DNA of 64,000 nucleotides from Mycolicibacterium elephantis DSM 44368 (lineage in GTDB: Bacteria > Actinomycetota > Actinomycetes > Mycobacteriales > Mycobacteriaceae): positions 1 through 64,000 of the forward strand of contig NZ_ATDN01000023.1 of assembly GCF_004014805.1 (NCBI RefSeq), read 5' to 3'. This document shows, in pieces, positions 33,869-42,842 of this stretch. The notes beneath the pieces are model-generated. The model worked only from the letters and a program-made list of their open reading frames with translations. It did no database searches and was not told the origin of the DNA. The position numbers and the translations under genes are program-made. Each line of letters begins with the position of its first letter. Position 1 is the stretch's first letter.

Positions 33869-35529
33869 CGAGACGTCCTTTCTAGGGTCGCTGTGGACAG
33901 GTGGGCGGACTTCAAAACCTGTACGGTGCCGGCGTCTCCGTCGACCCTGATGATGTCGCCGGTGCGTAACACCGTGGTTCCGGTCTTGGTGTTCATCACG
34001 CACGGGATGCCGAGTTCGCGGGCGACGACGGCGGCGTGGCTCATCAGACCGCCGATGTCGACGACGAGCCCGGCACTGAGAAACATCAGCGACACCCAGG
34101 ACGGATCGGTGGTATGCGTGATCAGGATGTCGCCGTCGGTGATGTCGGCCTCGGCTGGATCGTGCACGACAACGGCCCGACCTTCGACAACGCCTGCGCA
34201 CGCACCGATTCCGGACAGCAAGCCGGTCTCGCTGTCGTCGGTGGCATCAGAGGTACCCGTCGGCTGCGGTGTCGGTTGCCCTGTCCAGGCACTGGGGATG
34301 GCCACGGCCTGGTATCCGCGGCGCTCCAGGCGTCGTGCATTGAGCAGGGTTGCGAGATCCGTGCGGGCGTCGGCGACGACGTCGCCGGTGAGTTCGTCGA
34401 TGGTGAGGTAGAACGCGTCTTCGGGGTCAGCCAGTCGGCCGGCATCGACCAGCATCGCGCCGATATGACGGGCGGCGGCGCGCAGTACGTCGAGGGACTG
34501 CAAGTACGAGACCTTGCCGGTGCCGCGAAGCGGAATGTAGCGACGCGCCAGGCGGAGCACCAGACGGGCCCGGACCGCGGCCGCAGGCGACAGCGAGGAG
34601 AAGAGCCGTCGTTCGGCCTCGGCGCGCTGGCGCAGACCGTCAAAAGCGTTGGCATGAGGCGATTCCGAGTCGGGTTTTGCGCGATATCGCTGCACCAGCG
34701 CATGCACGGCCTCGGGATCCTCCCGCCAGACCCGCGTGGCGAGTTCACCTTCCCCGGGGCCGTGGTAGCCGTGCCTGCGGATGAACTCCGCCTCATCGAG
34801 CGAGTCACGGGATGCGGCCCACAGATCCTCGAGGACTGCGCCCTCCTCGTGGGAGCTGCCGCGTAGCAGCGCGGCGGCGTCGACACCGCCGGCCGCGGCC
34901 AGTTTCGACAGCTGATCCTGCACGGGCTGGATGACGGTCGCGGAGATAACAGCTTGAGCGGCAAGGGCATCGAAGAACCGGTCGCGTGCCTCGGCAGCTG
35001 TCCGCTTTGCATGCGCCAGGTCCTTGAGGTGCATGCCTGCGATCTCCCACCCCCACCAGGTGGCGGTGTCAACCCGCAACCGGTCGATCCTGCGCCCGAT
35101 TGTTAGCAGCGTCCGGGGATAGCGCGCCGCGATGAAGGGCAGCCGTCGGTTGGAGGGACGGCTGTGGAAGTCCGGCGGCACGAATCCGAAGAAGTCACGG
35201 GCCAGCGCCTCGCCGGAGTGGCCTGGTATGAGATCGCCCATCTCGCATAGGAAGTCCACTCGAACGGCCATGCGACCGAAAAAGGCGCCGGTGATGTGCT
35301 CCGCTGGATCCTGCGGAATGCCCCGGCGATGGGGCGGCAGCGCTCCCATCGCCACGAAGGGTTCGCGAAGGCCCAGCTCGCTGGCCGGTACCCAGACACT
35401 GGCGGTCAAGGGCGTCATGACACCGGGAACCGCCTCGGCGAGGTTGATCGAACTCCAGGTCGCCTCGGCCGGCGACGTCATATGCAGCGGGGTTGGCTTG
35501 GTGAGATCCGACATCAAGTCACGCTGCAT
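33865..35529 (-). CDS. PEP-utilising (phosphohistidine swivel) acceptor protein, paralogue C
   Basis: 554 residues from the ATG at 35529, which has GGGAG six bases upstream; a TTG at 35556 and an ATG at 35514 are alternatives. The phosphohistidine motif is GGLMSHAAVVARELGIP (about His498). The mid-region has HGYHGPGEGELATRVWREDPEAV, YIPLRGTGKVSYLQSLDVLRAAARHIG and DPEDAFYLTIDEL. No ATP-grasp domain. It is the first gene of the operon, divergent from a TetR gene across 110 bp, so the operon is likely TetR-controlled. Confidence 0.8.
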   Translation of the reverse strand: MQRDLMSDLTKPTPLHMTSPAEATWSSINLAEAVPGVMTPLTASVWVPASELGLREPFVAMGALPPHRRGIPQDPAEHITGAFFGRMAVRVDFLCEMGDLIPGHSGEALARDFFGFVPPDFHSRPSNRRLPFIAARYPRTLLTIGRRIDRLRVDTATWWGWEIAGMHLKDLAHAKRTAAEARDRFFDALAAQAVISATVIQPVQDQLSKLAAAGGVDAAALLRGSSHEEGAVLEDLWAASRDSLDEAEFIRRHGYHGPGEGELATRVWREDPEAVHALVQRYRAKPDSESPHANAFDGLRQRAEAERRLFSSLSPAAAVRARLVLRLARRYIPLRGTGKVSYLQSLDVLRAAARHIGAMLVDAGRLADPEDAFYLTIDELTGDVVADARTDLATLLNARRLERRGYQAVAIPSAWTGQPTPQPTGTSDATDDSETGLLSGIGACAGVVEGRAVVVHDPAEADITDGDILITHTTDPSWVSLMFLSAGLVVDIGGLMSHAAVVARELGIPCVMNTKTGTTVLRTGDIIRVDGDAGTVQVLKSAHLSTATLERTSR

Positions 35530-35638
35530 TGCGACTCCCGTCACGTTTCGAATCAAGAATAAAAATGGAGTCTACGGCGTATACTTTGGCGGACGCAACC
35601 GGGTCATGGCCGCGAGACGTCCAGTTGGAGGTGCACGC

Positions 35639-36256
35639 ATGGCGCGAGCGGGGTTGAACCGTCAGGCGGTCGTGCGTGCCGCGGTTCACATTGCTGACGC
35701 CGAGGGCATCGAGGCGGTCAGCATGCGCCGCGTCTCACAGGAGTTGGGGGTAACTCCGATGGCGCTGTACCGCTACCTGCCGGACAAGTCGGGGCTGATC
35801 GACGTCGTCGTCGACGAATCGTTGGGCGTTGTACCACTGGTCGACCCTGATGGGGACGTTGTACCCGAACTGCTCCGTTGTTTCGGCGGGCTCTACGAGT
35901 TCCTGCTCGTGCACCCCGGGCTGGCGCGGGCTGCAGGCGAGCGGCCACTTGTCGGGCCGGTGGCGACTCGAATCGGCGATCAGGTGCTGGCGCTTCTCCA
36001 TCGCAGCGGCGTCACCGGAGACGACGCCGCAACCCTTGTCGTCTCTGCTTTCAGCCTGGCCCTGGGCAGTGCGCTCTACCGGACTTCACGACGTGGCCGT
36101 GGGGGTAACGACTTCTCGCGTTCAGGCGTCGAGGCCCCGGTGGTTCAACGGGTGCAGGACCAGTTGATATCGGCCAGTCGGGACGATCGGATGTTCCGCG
36201 ACGCCCTCGAACGGCTGGTTGCCAGCTATCTCGATGTCGGCGCGGTCCAAGGATGA
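35639..36256 (+). CDS. TetR-family regulator
   Basis: 205 residues. HTH: VVRAAVHIADAEGIEAVSMRRVSQELGVTPMALYRYLPDKSGLIDVVVDE, of the TetR subgroup ending in YRYxPDK, then a C-terminal ligand domain. GGAGG at 35627-35631 supports the ATG at 35639; an ATG at 35606 is also in frame. Divergent from the phosphotransferase operon, so it is its most likely regulator. The intergenic region contains GTATAC inside CGTATACTTTGGCG. Confidence 0.87.
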   Translation: MARAGLNRQAVVRAAVHIADAEGIEAVSMRRVSQELGVTPMALYRYLPDKSGLIDVVVDESLGVVPLVDPDGDVVPELLRCFGGLYEFLLVHPGLARAAGERPLVGPVATRIGDQVLALLHRSGVTGDDAATLVVSAFSLALGSALYRTSRRGRGGNDFSRSGVEAPVVQRVQDQLISASRDDRMFRDALERLVASYLDVGAVQG

Positions 36257-36573
36257 CGCTGATGACTTGCGATAACGCGTCGTTTCGGCTGATGTGAGGC
36301 AAGTTCTCAATTTGAGTCCAATTCAACGAAATTCAAGTGCTGTTTGACGCAGGACGCTGGGGATGTTGCTTGCGCCGGGTGCTCAAGGCGGCTGGGCCGC
36401 CCGATTTCGGCAACTCAGATCACACGGGTTGACTCACTATGACCCGCGTCATACCATCACACCCCGAGTCGGCCGGGCCGCTGCTAACAGAAGTCGCTTC
36501 GGCGAATGTCGGCCCACGAAGTTGAGATTCGGACCCCAGACAATTCAGAACCCACTGAGAACGGGAGACTCCT
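36257..36573 (+). promoter_or_regulatory. Region upstream of the mce operon with a palindrome
   Basis: These 317 bp hold no supported gene. A perfect 6-bp inverted repeat TATGAC-CCGC-GTCATA lies at 36438-36453, right after TTGACT (about 36429-36434), a possible -35 element. Further downstream, 36620-36670 is strikingly AT-rich for this genome. One or both may be promoter/operator sequences for the mce operon. Confidence 0.45.
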
Positions 36574-36765
36574 ATGGACAGTCCAGCAGGTACCCGCGTT
36601 TTCGGCGCTTCCGGCGGGTCCGTGGTAGCCAAATTTTTTTACCTGACAAATTTAATTTTAATTAGAAGTAAGCTGACCGGATCGGTGGTGAAGAACGACG
36701 GCATAACGGGAGGCAGGAGCGCAGAGATGGAATCGGTGACGGACCAGTACGAGAACGACCGTTGA
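36574..36765 (+). CDS. Possible small leader ORF before yrbEA
   Basis: 63 codons from the ATG at 36574, with GGAGA seven bases upstream. A second in-frame ATG at 36727 with AGGAG seven bases upstream would leave only 12 codons. The stop overlaps the TTG that opens the yrbEA frame (TTGA at 36762-36765), so it could couple ribosomes into yrbEA. The sequence (MDSPAGTRVFGASGG...) is not recognised and the middle part is encoded by AT-rich DNA. It may not be translated as a real protein. Confidence 0.3.
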   Translation: MDSPAGTRVFGASGGSVVAKFFYLTNLILIRSKLTGSVVKNDGITGGRSAEMESVTDQYENDR

Positions 36766-37775
36766 CCGGCCAGTCTGATCGCGACGAACTCCAGGGCCAG
36801 CTCTTGTCGGCTGCGCCCGGACTGGCTCACGACGAGGCGGCGGACGCCCATCCCGGCGGTGCCGTCGCCGTCTTGGATCGCCGGCCGGTCGAAGTGGATC
36901 CGGCAGGTCCGCAGACCGACCGGTTTCAGGCCTCGACCCGTGCGGTGGTGAACGGACTCGGCAAGGCCGCGAGCAGGGCGGCGTCGAAAGCAGGCTCAAT
37001 CCCGTCGACGAGCGTGGCCACCACGGGGCGGGGTGTGCTCCTCGCTGCGAAGGTGCTGCGGTACGCCGTCACCGACACACTCACGCTGAAACTTCCGTTC
37101 GGTGAGCTCATCATCCAGGCCTGGACCCTGCTGAAAGTCACTGCGCTGCCTGCAGTTCTGATGGCCATTCCGTTCGGGGCCATGGTGGCGGTGCAGGTGT
37201 CGGGTCTGGTCAACGAGGTCGGTGCGAACTCTCTGGTCGGCTCCATCACGGGCGTCGCGGTGCTTCGTCAGGGCGCACCCGTCACGGCAGGGCTGTTGAT
37301 GGGCGGTGCAGCTGCTGCGGCGATCGCCTCTGACTTCGGTGCACGGGCGATACGTGAGGAACTTGACGCACTGCGAAGTCTCGGTGTCGATCCGGTGCGA
37401 CGATTTGTGGTGCCGCGGTTTCTGGCGCTGCAGCTGATCACCCCGATTCTGGTCGTGATCGTCATCGCGATGGGTGTGGGGGCCGCATTCCTGATCGCGA
37501 CCGTCGTCAATGACGTGACGCCGGGCAGCTTCTGGCTGTCGTTCGGGGCGTTCGCCAAGATGGTCGACGTCTGGTTCACCATGGGCAAGGGTCTGGTGTT
37601 CGCGGCGATCGTCGCGATCGTGTCCTGCCAGCGCGGGATGGAGGCGAAGGGCGGTCCGCGCGGGGTGGCGGATGCGGTGAACGCTTCGGTGGTGCTGAAC
37701 GTGCTGCTGATCATCGTGGTGAACCTCGCGATCACGCAGTTGCAGACGATGTTCTTCCCAATGGCGGTGGCATGA
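36762..37775 (+). CDS. yrbEA: YrbEA: MlaE-family permease of an Mce transporter
   Basis: 337 residues from a TTG at 36762. The permease part begins at about residue 90, with five to six membrane helices and the family segments GASDFGARAIREELDALRSLGVDPVRR (conserved EExDALxxxGxxP loop) and GMEAKGGPRGVADAVN. YrbEA/YrbEB form the inner-membrane core of Mce lipid importers. The N-terminal ~85 residues are extra relative to typical YrbEA (about 260 residues), so the real start may be a later GTG, for example near 36946. First gene of the mce operon. Confidence 0.9.
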   Translation: MTGQSDRDELQGQLLSAAPGLAHDEAADAHPGGAVAVLDRRPVEVDPAGPQTDRFQASTRAVVNGLGKAASRAASKAGSIPSTSVATTGRGVLLAAKVLRYAVTDTLTLKLPFGELIIQAWTLLKVTALPAVLMAIPFGAMVAVQVSGLVNEVGANSLVGSITGVAVLRQGAPVTAGLLMGGAAAAAIASDFGARAIREELDALRSLGVDPVRRFVVPRFLALQLITPILVVIVIAMGVGAAFLIATVVNDVTPGSFWLSFGAFAKMVDVWFTMGKGLVFAAIVAIVSCQRGMEAKGGPRGVADAVNASVVLNVLLIIVVNLAITQLQTMFFPMAVA

Positions 37776-38659
37776 TGGCCGGCTTATCCCAGCACACCGC
37801 ATCGGTGCCCTCGAAGCCACTGGTGAAGCCTCTGCGCCTGTTGCGGGCACCCGTCAACGGACTAGTGCGGGCCATGCAGAGCGCCGGGCGGTGGCTAACG
37901 TTCGTGGCCCAGACGTTCTGGTTGCTACCGGTCACCATCCGGAAGTACCGCCGCGAAACGATGGTGGTGATGAACAATCTCGCCTGGGGGCGGGGTTCGA
38001 TCATCGTCGACGGCGGTGTCGTCAGCGTGCTGGGGATCCTGGGTGTGACGGTCGGCGCCATTGTGGCGATCGAGGCCTTTGCCACGCTCAACCTCATCGG
38101 GTTGGGCGCTCTGGCCGGTGTGATCGGGGGCTGGGGCAATGTGCGCGAAATGGCCCCGTTGGTGGCGGGGGTGGCCTTCGCCTCGCAGGCCGGATGCCGG
38201 ATGACCGCAGAGATCGGTTCGATGCGGATCGCCGACGAAATCGATGCCACCGAGGCGATGGGCTTGCGCGCCATCCCCTTTGTGGTCGGAACCCGGGTGA
38301 TCGGCGGTCTGCTGTGTGTCATTCCCGGATTCCTGCTCACGTTGGCGATCAGCTTCGTCACGTCGAGCGTGATGATCAAGATCATCTACGGCCAGCCTGG
38401 TGGCACCTACGACCACTACTTCGTGCAGTTCCTGACCGTGACGGACGTGGCTCAGTCACTCTTGAAGGCCGTCGTGTACTGCACGGCGGTGACGCTTATC
38501 CATTGCTACTACGGCTTTTTCGCCGCAGGCGGGCCGGTTGGCGTCGGTGAGGCGTCCGGGCGGGCGATCCGCACCAGCCTGGTCACCATCATGGTGCTGG
38601 ACCTCGCCACGACCATCCTGCTGTGGGGGCTGCGGCCGGAATTCGTGTTCAAGGGATAG
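37772..38659 (+). CDS. yrbEB: YrbEB: MlaE-family permease of an Mce transporter
   Basis: 295 residues, with the same permease fold: LIGLGALAGVIGGWGNVREMAPLVAGVAFASQAGCRMTAEIGSMRIADEIDATEAMGLRAIPF carries the ExDAxxxxG loop, and GGPVGVGEASGRAIRTS ends the protein. The ATG overlaps the yrbEA stop (ATGA). It forms a heterodimer with YrbEA and is driven by an Mkl/MceG ATPase that is encoded elsewhere (not in this window). Confidence 0.95.
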   Translation: MMAGLSQHTASVPSKPLVKPLRLLRAPVNGLVRAMQSAGRWLTFVAQTFWLLPVTIRKYRRETMVVMNNLAWGRGSIIVDGGVVSVLGILGVTVGAIVAIEAFATLNLIGLGALAGVIGGWGNVREMAPLVAGVAFASQAGCRMTAEIGSMRIADEIDATEAMGLRAIPFVVGTRVIGGLLCVIPGFLLTLAISFVTSSVMIKIIYGQPGGTYDHYFVQFLTVTDVAQSLLKAVVYCTAVTLIHCYYGFFAAGGPVGVGEASGRAIRTSLVTIMVLDLATTILLWGLRPEFVFKG

Positions 38660-38669
38660 GGGTCGCAAG

Positions 38670-39758
38670 GTGTTGTTCCGGATGTCGGCGGAGGCCGAGG
38701 CGCGGCGGCTGGCCATCATCGGCACAGTGCTCACGCTGTGCGTGACGGCGGTCGCGCTGTTCGCTGCGTTCAATCCCTTCGCCGGCCGCCCGAAAGGGCA
38801 GCTCGACGTGGAGTTGGTGCTGCCGTGGGTGGGCCAAGGGGTCGAGGCGGGAACGCCGTTGCTGCTGCACGGCGTCGAGGTCGGGCAGGTCACGAAGGTG
38901 TCGAACCTGCCCGGCGGCGCGGTGCGGCTGGACACCGAACTGCAGTCGGGACCCACCGCCAGCTTGACAGATGCGATGGTCGTGGATTTCCGGCCGGCCA
39001 ACTACTTCGGCGTAACGGGAATCAATCTGTCTGCCGGACAGGGTGGTTCACCCCTGCGTGACGGCAGCCGGATCACTGTGGCGCCCAAGGGCAACTTCAC
39101 ACTGCAGACTCTGCTCTCCCGTCTCGGGGAGATCACCGACGGAGTGGTGACACCCCAGTTGATCGACGTCGTCTACAAGGCCACCCGGTATACCGACGCC
39201 CTTAACCCGCTTCTCGAGACGATGGTGTTGACCGCGGGGGCGATCACCAAGGTGCAGACGGTCAGCACCGAGCAACTCCTCCGCAACGCCACCGGGATCA
39301 GCGTGGCCTTCCCCGGCTTCGTTGACGCCGCGACCGCTGCCGGCTACGGATTCAACCAGCGCAGCGGGTTCGTGACGTTCAACGTGTCAGGCGAGGCGGC
39401 ACTGCCCGGCACCGGCGAGGTCCCGATTCCCGGAAATCCCCAATCGCAGGAGTTCTGGGATACCCGGTCGCGGGCCACGCTCGACCTGCTCGCGAACTCG
39501 TTCTTCGGCGCGGTCGGCAAGCTGCTGTCCTCCCACCCCAGTGATCTGTTGCCCGCCGTGAACCTCGTCAAGACCATCAGCGATACCGTTCCGGGCCTGG
39601 TGGCACCCGCCGGAATCGGCGACGCGATGGTGGAACTGCGGACGCGGTTCGAAAAGCTTTACGCCGGTTCGCCGGAGCAGCGTGCACTGCAGGTGCACAT
39701 CCTGCTCGACAACCTTCCCGGCGTGCAGGCGCCCGTCAATGCGTTGGGAGGACCGTGA
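38670..39758 (+). CDS. mceA: MceA subunit of Mce transporter
   Basis: 362 residues. One N-terminal membrane helix (RRLAIIGTVLTLCVTAVALFAAF), the MCE/MlaD domain (about 40-115: LLLHGVEVGQVTKVSNLPGG), then the long helical region and a C-terminal tail. MceA-F assemble a hexameric periplasmic tube for lipid uptake. GTG 38670 is chosen; ATG 38682 is also in frame. It starts 10 bp after yrbEB. Confidence 0.93.
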   Translation: MLFRMSAEAEARRLAIIGTVLTLCVTAVALFAAFNPFAGRPKGQLDVELVLPWVGQGVEAGTPLLLHGVEVGQVTKVSNLPGGAVRLDTELQSGPTASLTDAMVVDFRPANYFGVTGINLSAGQGGSPLRDGSRITVAPKGNFTLQTLLSRLGEITDGVVTPQLIDVVYKATRYTDALNPLLETMVLTAGAITKVQTVSTEQLLRNATGISVAFPGFVDAATAAGYGFNQRSGFVTFNVSGEAALPGTGEVPIPGNPQSQEFWDTRSRATLDLLANSFFGAVGKLLSSHPSDLLPAVNLVKTISDTVPGLVAPAGIGDAMVELRTRFEKLYAGSPEQRALQVHILLDNLPGVQAPVNALGGP

Positions 39759-40762
39759 TGAAACCATTGGGTGCGCTGTGGCGCTTCCTAGTGGCCGCCG
39801 CAGTCGCGGCGCTCATCTTCATCGTGATCGTCAATGTGTTACGGCAGCCGGTGGCCAGCGAGATCCGTTCCTACACCGCGGAGTTCACCGACGTGTCGGG
39901 TCTGCACGTCGACTCGGACGTGCGTGTGCGCGGGGTACGGGTCGGCAAGGTCTCGTCGATCGATCTGGAACGCAAGGCCGGGCAGAGCATTGCCCTGGTC
40001 AAGATGAGCCTCGACAAGAACTACGCGGTGGTCAGCAACACCCGCCTCGCGGTCAAGTACCAGGCACTGACCGGCCTGCGGTACATCGATGTGGCCGACC
40101 CGGCCGAGGGCGAGTCGCGACAGGGAGTCGTGAGCCACGTGCCGCTGAGTCAGACACAGCCTTCGTTCGACATCACCACCCTGTTCAACGGGCTCGAGCC
40201 CGCGCTTGCCACCCTGAGCCCGGAGGACATCGACATCTTCACAGAAAACGTCGCGTCGTTTCTGTCCGGTGACGGCAGCGGATTGGGACCGATGCTCGAC
40301 AGCATTCGGAAGCTCACCGAGTTCGTCTCCAACCGCCAGGAGGTGGTGGCGGCGCTGATGCGCAACCTGTCCAGCCTGGCCGAAACATTCGGTGGGCACT
40401 CAACGGATCTGGTTCAGGTCCTGGAGTGGCTCAACCGTCCGATCGATGCATCGCTGACCGTGCTGGACGAGTTCCGTAAGTCCGAACTGTATGGGCCGGG
40501 CTTTACCTCTGCTGCTGTTCGGTTGTTGCACAACATGGGATTCAAACCAGGACAGGCGAATATCGACGACGGTATCGACCGCGCGATCACCGTCTTCGAC
40601 GACTACAGCGATGCCTTCAAGCGGATCCCGGTGATGTGGGACAACGTCCAACTGCCGCCCGAACCGGATGCGCCGCTGCCATGCTCACGAGGCCAGGCGC
40701 GGTTGCCGGAGTCGCTTGACATCTTGCTCAACGGACAGCGGGTGATCTTGTGCAATCCCTGA
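39755..40762 (+). CDS. mceB: MceB subunit of Mce transporter
   Basis: 335 residues. Membrane helix FLVAAAVAALIFIVIVNVL, then the MCE domain (VSGLHVDSDVRVRGVRVGKVSSIDL) and helical region. The C-terminus carries a Cys pair (LPCSRGQ and ILCNP), typical of MceB. The GTG at 39755 overlaps the mceA stop (GTGA). Confidence 0.94.
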   Translation: MMKPLGALWRFLVAAAVAALIFIVIVNVLRQPVASEIRSYTAEFTDVSGLHVDSDVRVRGVRVGKVSSIDLERKAGQSIALVKMSLDKNYAVVSNTRLAVKYQALTGLRYIDVADPAEGESRQGVVSHVPLSQTQPSFDITTLFNGLEPALATLSPEDIDIFTENVASFLSGDGSGLGPMLDSIRKLTEFVSNRQEVVAALMRNLSSLAETFGGHSTDLVQVLEWLNRPIDASLTVLDEFRKSELYGPGFTSAAVRLLHNMGFKPGQANIDDGIDRAITVFDDYSDAFKRIPVMWDNVQLPPEPDAPLPCSRGQARLPESLDILLNGQRVILCNP

Positions 40763-41721
40763 AGTTCTTGTCCAGCCATGTGTTCTGGGGTATCACCGCA
40801 TTGGTGATGGTGGCGGTAGTGGCCGTCGCCGCGGCCGTCGTCTACATCAGCCCACCGGGGGAGCAGACGGTTGTCTTCTACACCACCGACGCTGCTGCCA
40901 TTCGTCAGGGCGACGACGTACGCATCGCCGGGATCACCGTCGGTAAGGTGAAGGACCTCGCGATGGAACCCGAGCAGGTGCGGGTGCGCGCCACGGTCGA
41001 CGGCGACGCGTTCGTCGGAGACCAGTCGCAGGTCCAGGTGCGCATGCTCACGGTGGTCGGCGGCTACTACGTCAACCTCATCTCGCTGGGCGATAGACCG
41101 CTGGGCAACAACCCGATTCCGGCAAAACGCGTCGACGCTCCCTACAACCTGATGCAGGCGCTGACAGACGCGACGAAGGTCACGGACCGCGTCGACCCAA
41201 AGCCCATCAACGAATCGCTGAACCAACTTCAACAGGGTCTGCGGGGGACGAACGTCGACACCCTGTCGGCGATCATCGACGCGGGCAATGCCCTGACGAC
41301 CACTATTGAGAAGCAACGCGGCCAGATCTCCGAAATCCTCTCCATATCACACGAATACATCCGCGAGCTCAGCCAGTTCAAAGGAAAACTCCAAGAACTC
41401 GTGTCGAAGATCGCCACTCTCGAGCAGACGCTCGTCATATACGGCAAGGGCTTCAGCGGCGCGCTGGCCGGGATGGGCGACATCGGCGACGCCTTCCTGG
41501 AGCCGTTTGGGAGGTTCTGGGTGAACCACCGCGAGGAGTTCATCGAAAAGGTCCGCGAATGGCAGGACAGGTTCAGAAGATGGGCAGACAACAACAGCCG
41601 GATCATTCCGCGGCTGCGGCGCATCCGGAACAAGATCGAGCGGGTGTTGGACGCGCAGAACGCCAGGCCGGAGCTACTCGCCACGGATCTGTGCATCCCG
41701 ATGCCGGGGAGTCCGTGCTGA
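40750..41721 (+). CDS. mceC: MceC subunit of Mce transporter
   Basis: 323 residues. Membrane helix FWGITALVMVAVVAVAAAVVYI, MCE domain (IRQGDDVRIAGITVGKVKDLAME) and a long helical needle region. The C-terminus ends CIPMPGSPC. The GTG start lies 13 bp inside the end of mceB. Confidence 0.93.
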   Translation: MQSLKFLSSHVFWGITALVMVAVVAVAAAVVYISPPGEQTVVFYTTDAAAIRQGDDVRIAGITVGKVKDLAMEPEQVRVRATVDGDAFVGDQSQVQVRMLTVVGGYYVNLISLGDRPLGNNPIPAKRVDAPYNLMQALTDATKVTDRVDPKPINESLNQLQQGLRGTNVDTLSAIIDAGNALTTTIEKQRGQISEILSISHEYIRELSQFKGKLQELVSKIATLEQTLVIYGKGFSGALAGMGDIGDAFLEPFGRFWVNHREEFIEKVREWQDRFRRWADNNSRIIPRLRRIRNKIERVLDAQNARPELLATDLCIPMPGSPC

Positions 41722-42842
41722 TGGGTGGTGCCTCAACTCGCAGATGGACACACACGGCCACGGTGCTAGCGGCGGCCGCGACGGTCGCCGCTGCGGCAAC
41801 CTCCTGCGGTACCGCCGCGGGGAGTGCCGCGAAGGTGGCCTATTGCGCGATGATGCCGGACAGCATCGGTCTCTATGTCGACAATCCGGTCACCCAGATG
41901 GGCTACCGGATCGGTGAAGTCACCGGCATTACCGCTGGATCGCAAAGCGTGCGCGTCGATTTCACGGTCACCGAGGACCGGCCCCTGCCAGAGGATGTCA
42001 AAGCGGTGATCCGATCCCCGTCGATCCTCGCCGACCGATCCCTTGAGCTGGTCGGCAACTACATCGACGGCCCACGATTGGAGCCGGGCGGGTGTGTACC
42101 GCTGGACCGGTCGATGTCTCCCAAGACGTTGTCGGAGGTCATCGGTTCGGCAGACACGTTCATCGACGCGATCAGCCCTGACGGATCGACCAATATCGCC
42201 GACACCGTCCGCGGTATCGATCAGCTCGCACACGACAACGGCGCAGCTGTGGGTGAACTCGTCACGAGGACATCGGCTCTTCTCGACAGCCCCGACGAGT
42301 CGATCAGCGACATCGGCTCGATCATCCAGAACCTCGCCGAGCTGACCACGGCGCTGAAGGATATGAGGGGACCGCTGAAGGAGATCCTCCTGGACGCCCG
42401 GACCACCACCGGCGATGTCGCCACAGCGCTGGACGGAACGACCCGGTTGACCGGCACGACCGACATCGGCAACCTCGGCCCGCTGATCGAGGCGGTCGCG
42501 GTGGTGGAGACCCGCCTCGGCGATGAAACGCAGCTGACCCTGGACACGCTGAGCGCGACGGTCCGGAAAGTCACTCCGCATGCCACCGCCCTTGCGGGGC
42601 TGCTGGATCCGGTGCCGTGGTGGATCAACTCCATCGCGAACCACTACAACGAGCGGCACCTAAACATCTTCAACATCGCCTATCGACCACCGATGTTCCG
42701 GGTACGAGCACACAACGGTCTGGCGCTCTGCGGTTTCATGAACAGCACCATGCCGGGGAGCTGTGCCGACGTGAACGGAATACCGTACGCCGTCGACGTC
42801 GCACTGCTGCAGTACGTCCTGATGCAGGCGAATCAGCGATGA
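41721..42842 (+). CDS. mceD: MceD subunit of Mce transporter
   Basis: 373 residues, MCE domain (VTQMGYRIGEVTGITAGSQSVRVDF) followed by a long helical part. Unlike usual MceD, the N-terminal segment has a Cys in ATSCG after a hydrophobic stretch, resembling a weak lipobox, and a further Cys in AYCAMMPD. The ATG overlaps the mceC stop by one base. Assignment as D is by position in the A-F order. Confidence 0.9.
   Translation: MGGASTRRWTHTATVLAAAATVAAAATSCGTAAGSAAKVAYCAMMPDSIGLYVDNPVTQMGYRIGEVTGITAGSQSVRVDFTVTEDRPLPEDVKAVIRSPSILADRSLELVGNYIDGPRLEPGGCVPLDRSMSPKTLSEVIGSADTFIDAISPDGSTNIADTVRGIDQLAHDNGAAVGELVTRTSALLDSPDESISDIGSIIQNLAELTTALKDMRGPLKEILLDARTTTGDVATALDGTTRLTGTTDIGNLGPLIEAVAVVETRLGDETQLTLDTLSATVRKVTPHATALAGLLDPVPWWINSIANHYNERHLNIFNIAYRPPMFRVRAHNGLALCGFMNSTMPGSCADVNGIPYAVDVALLQYVLMQANQR

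Noticed and set aside
26413..35529. The phosphotransferase operon as a rifampin phosphotransferase locus
   Set aside because: The domain content is similar but the parts are split and triplicated and sit with lipid-type enzymes and an mce operon. Arr already covers rifamycin inactivation in this window.
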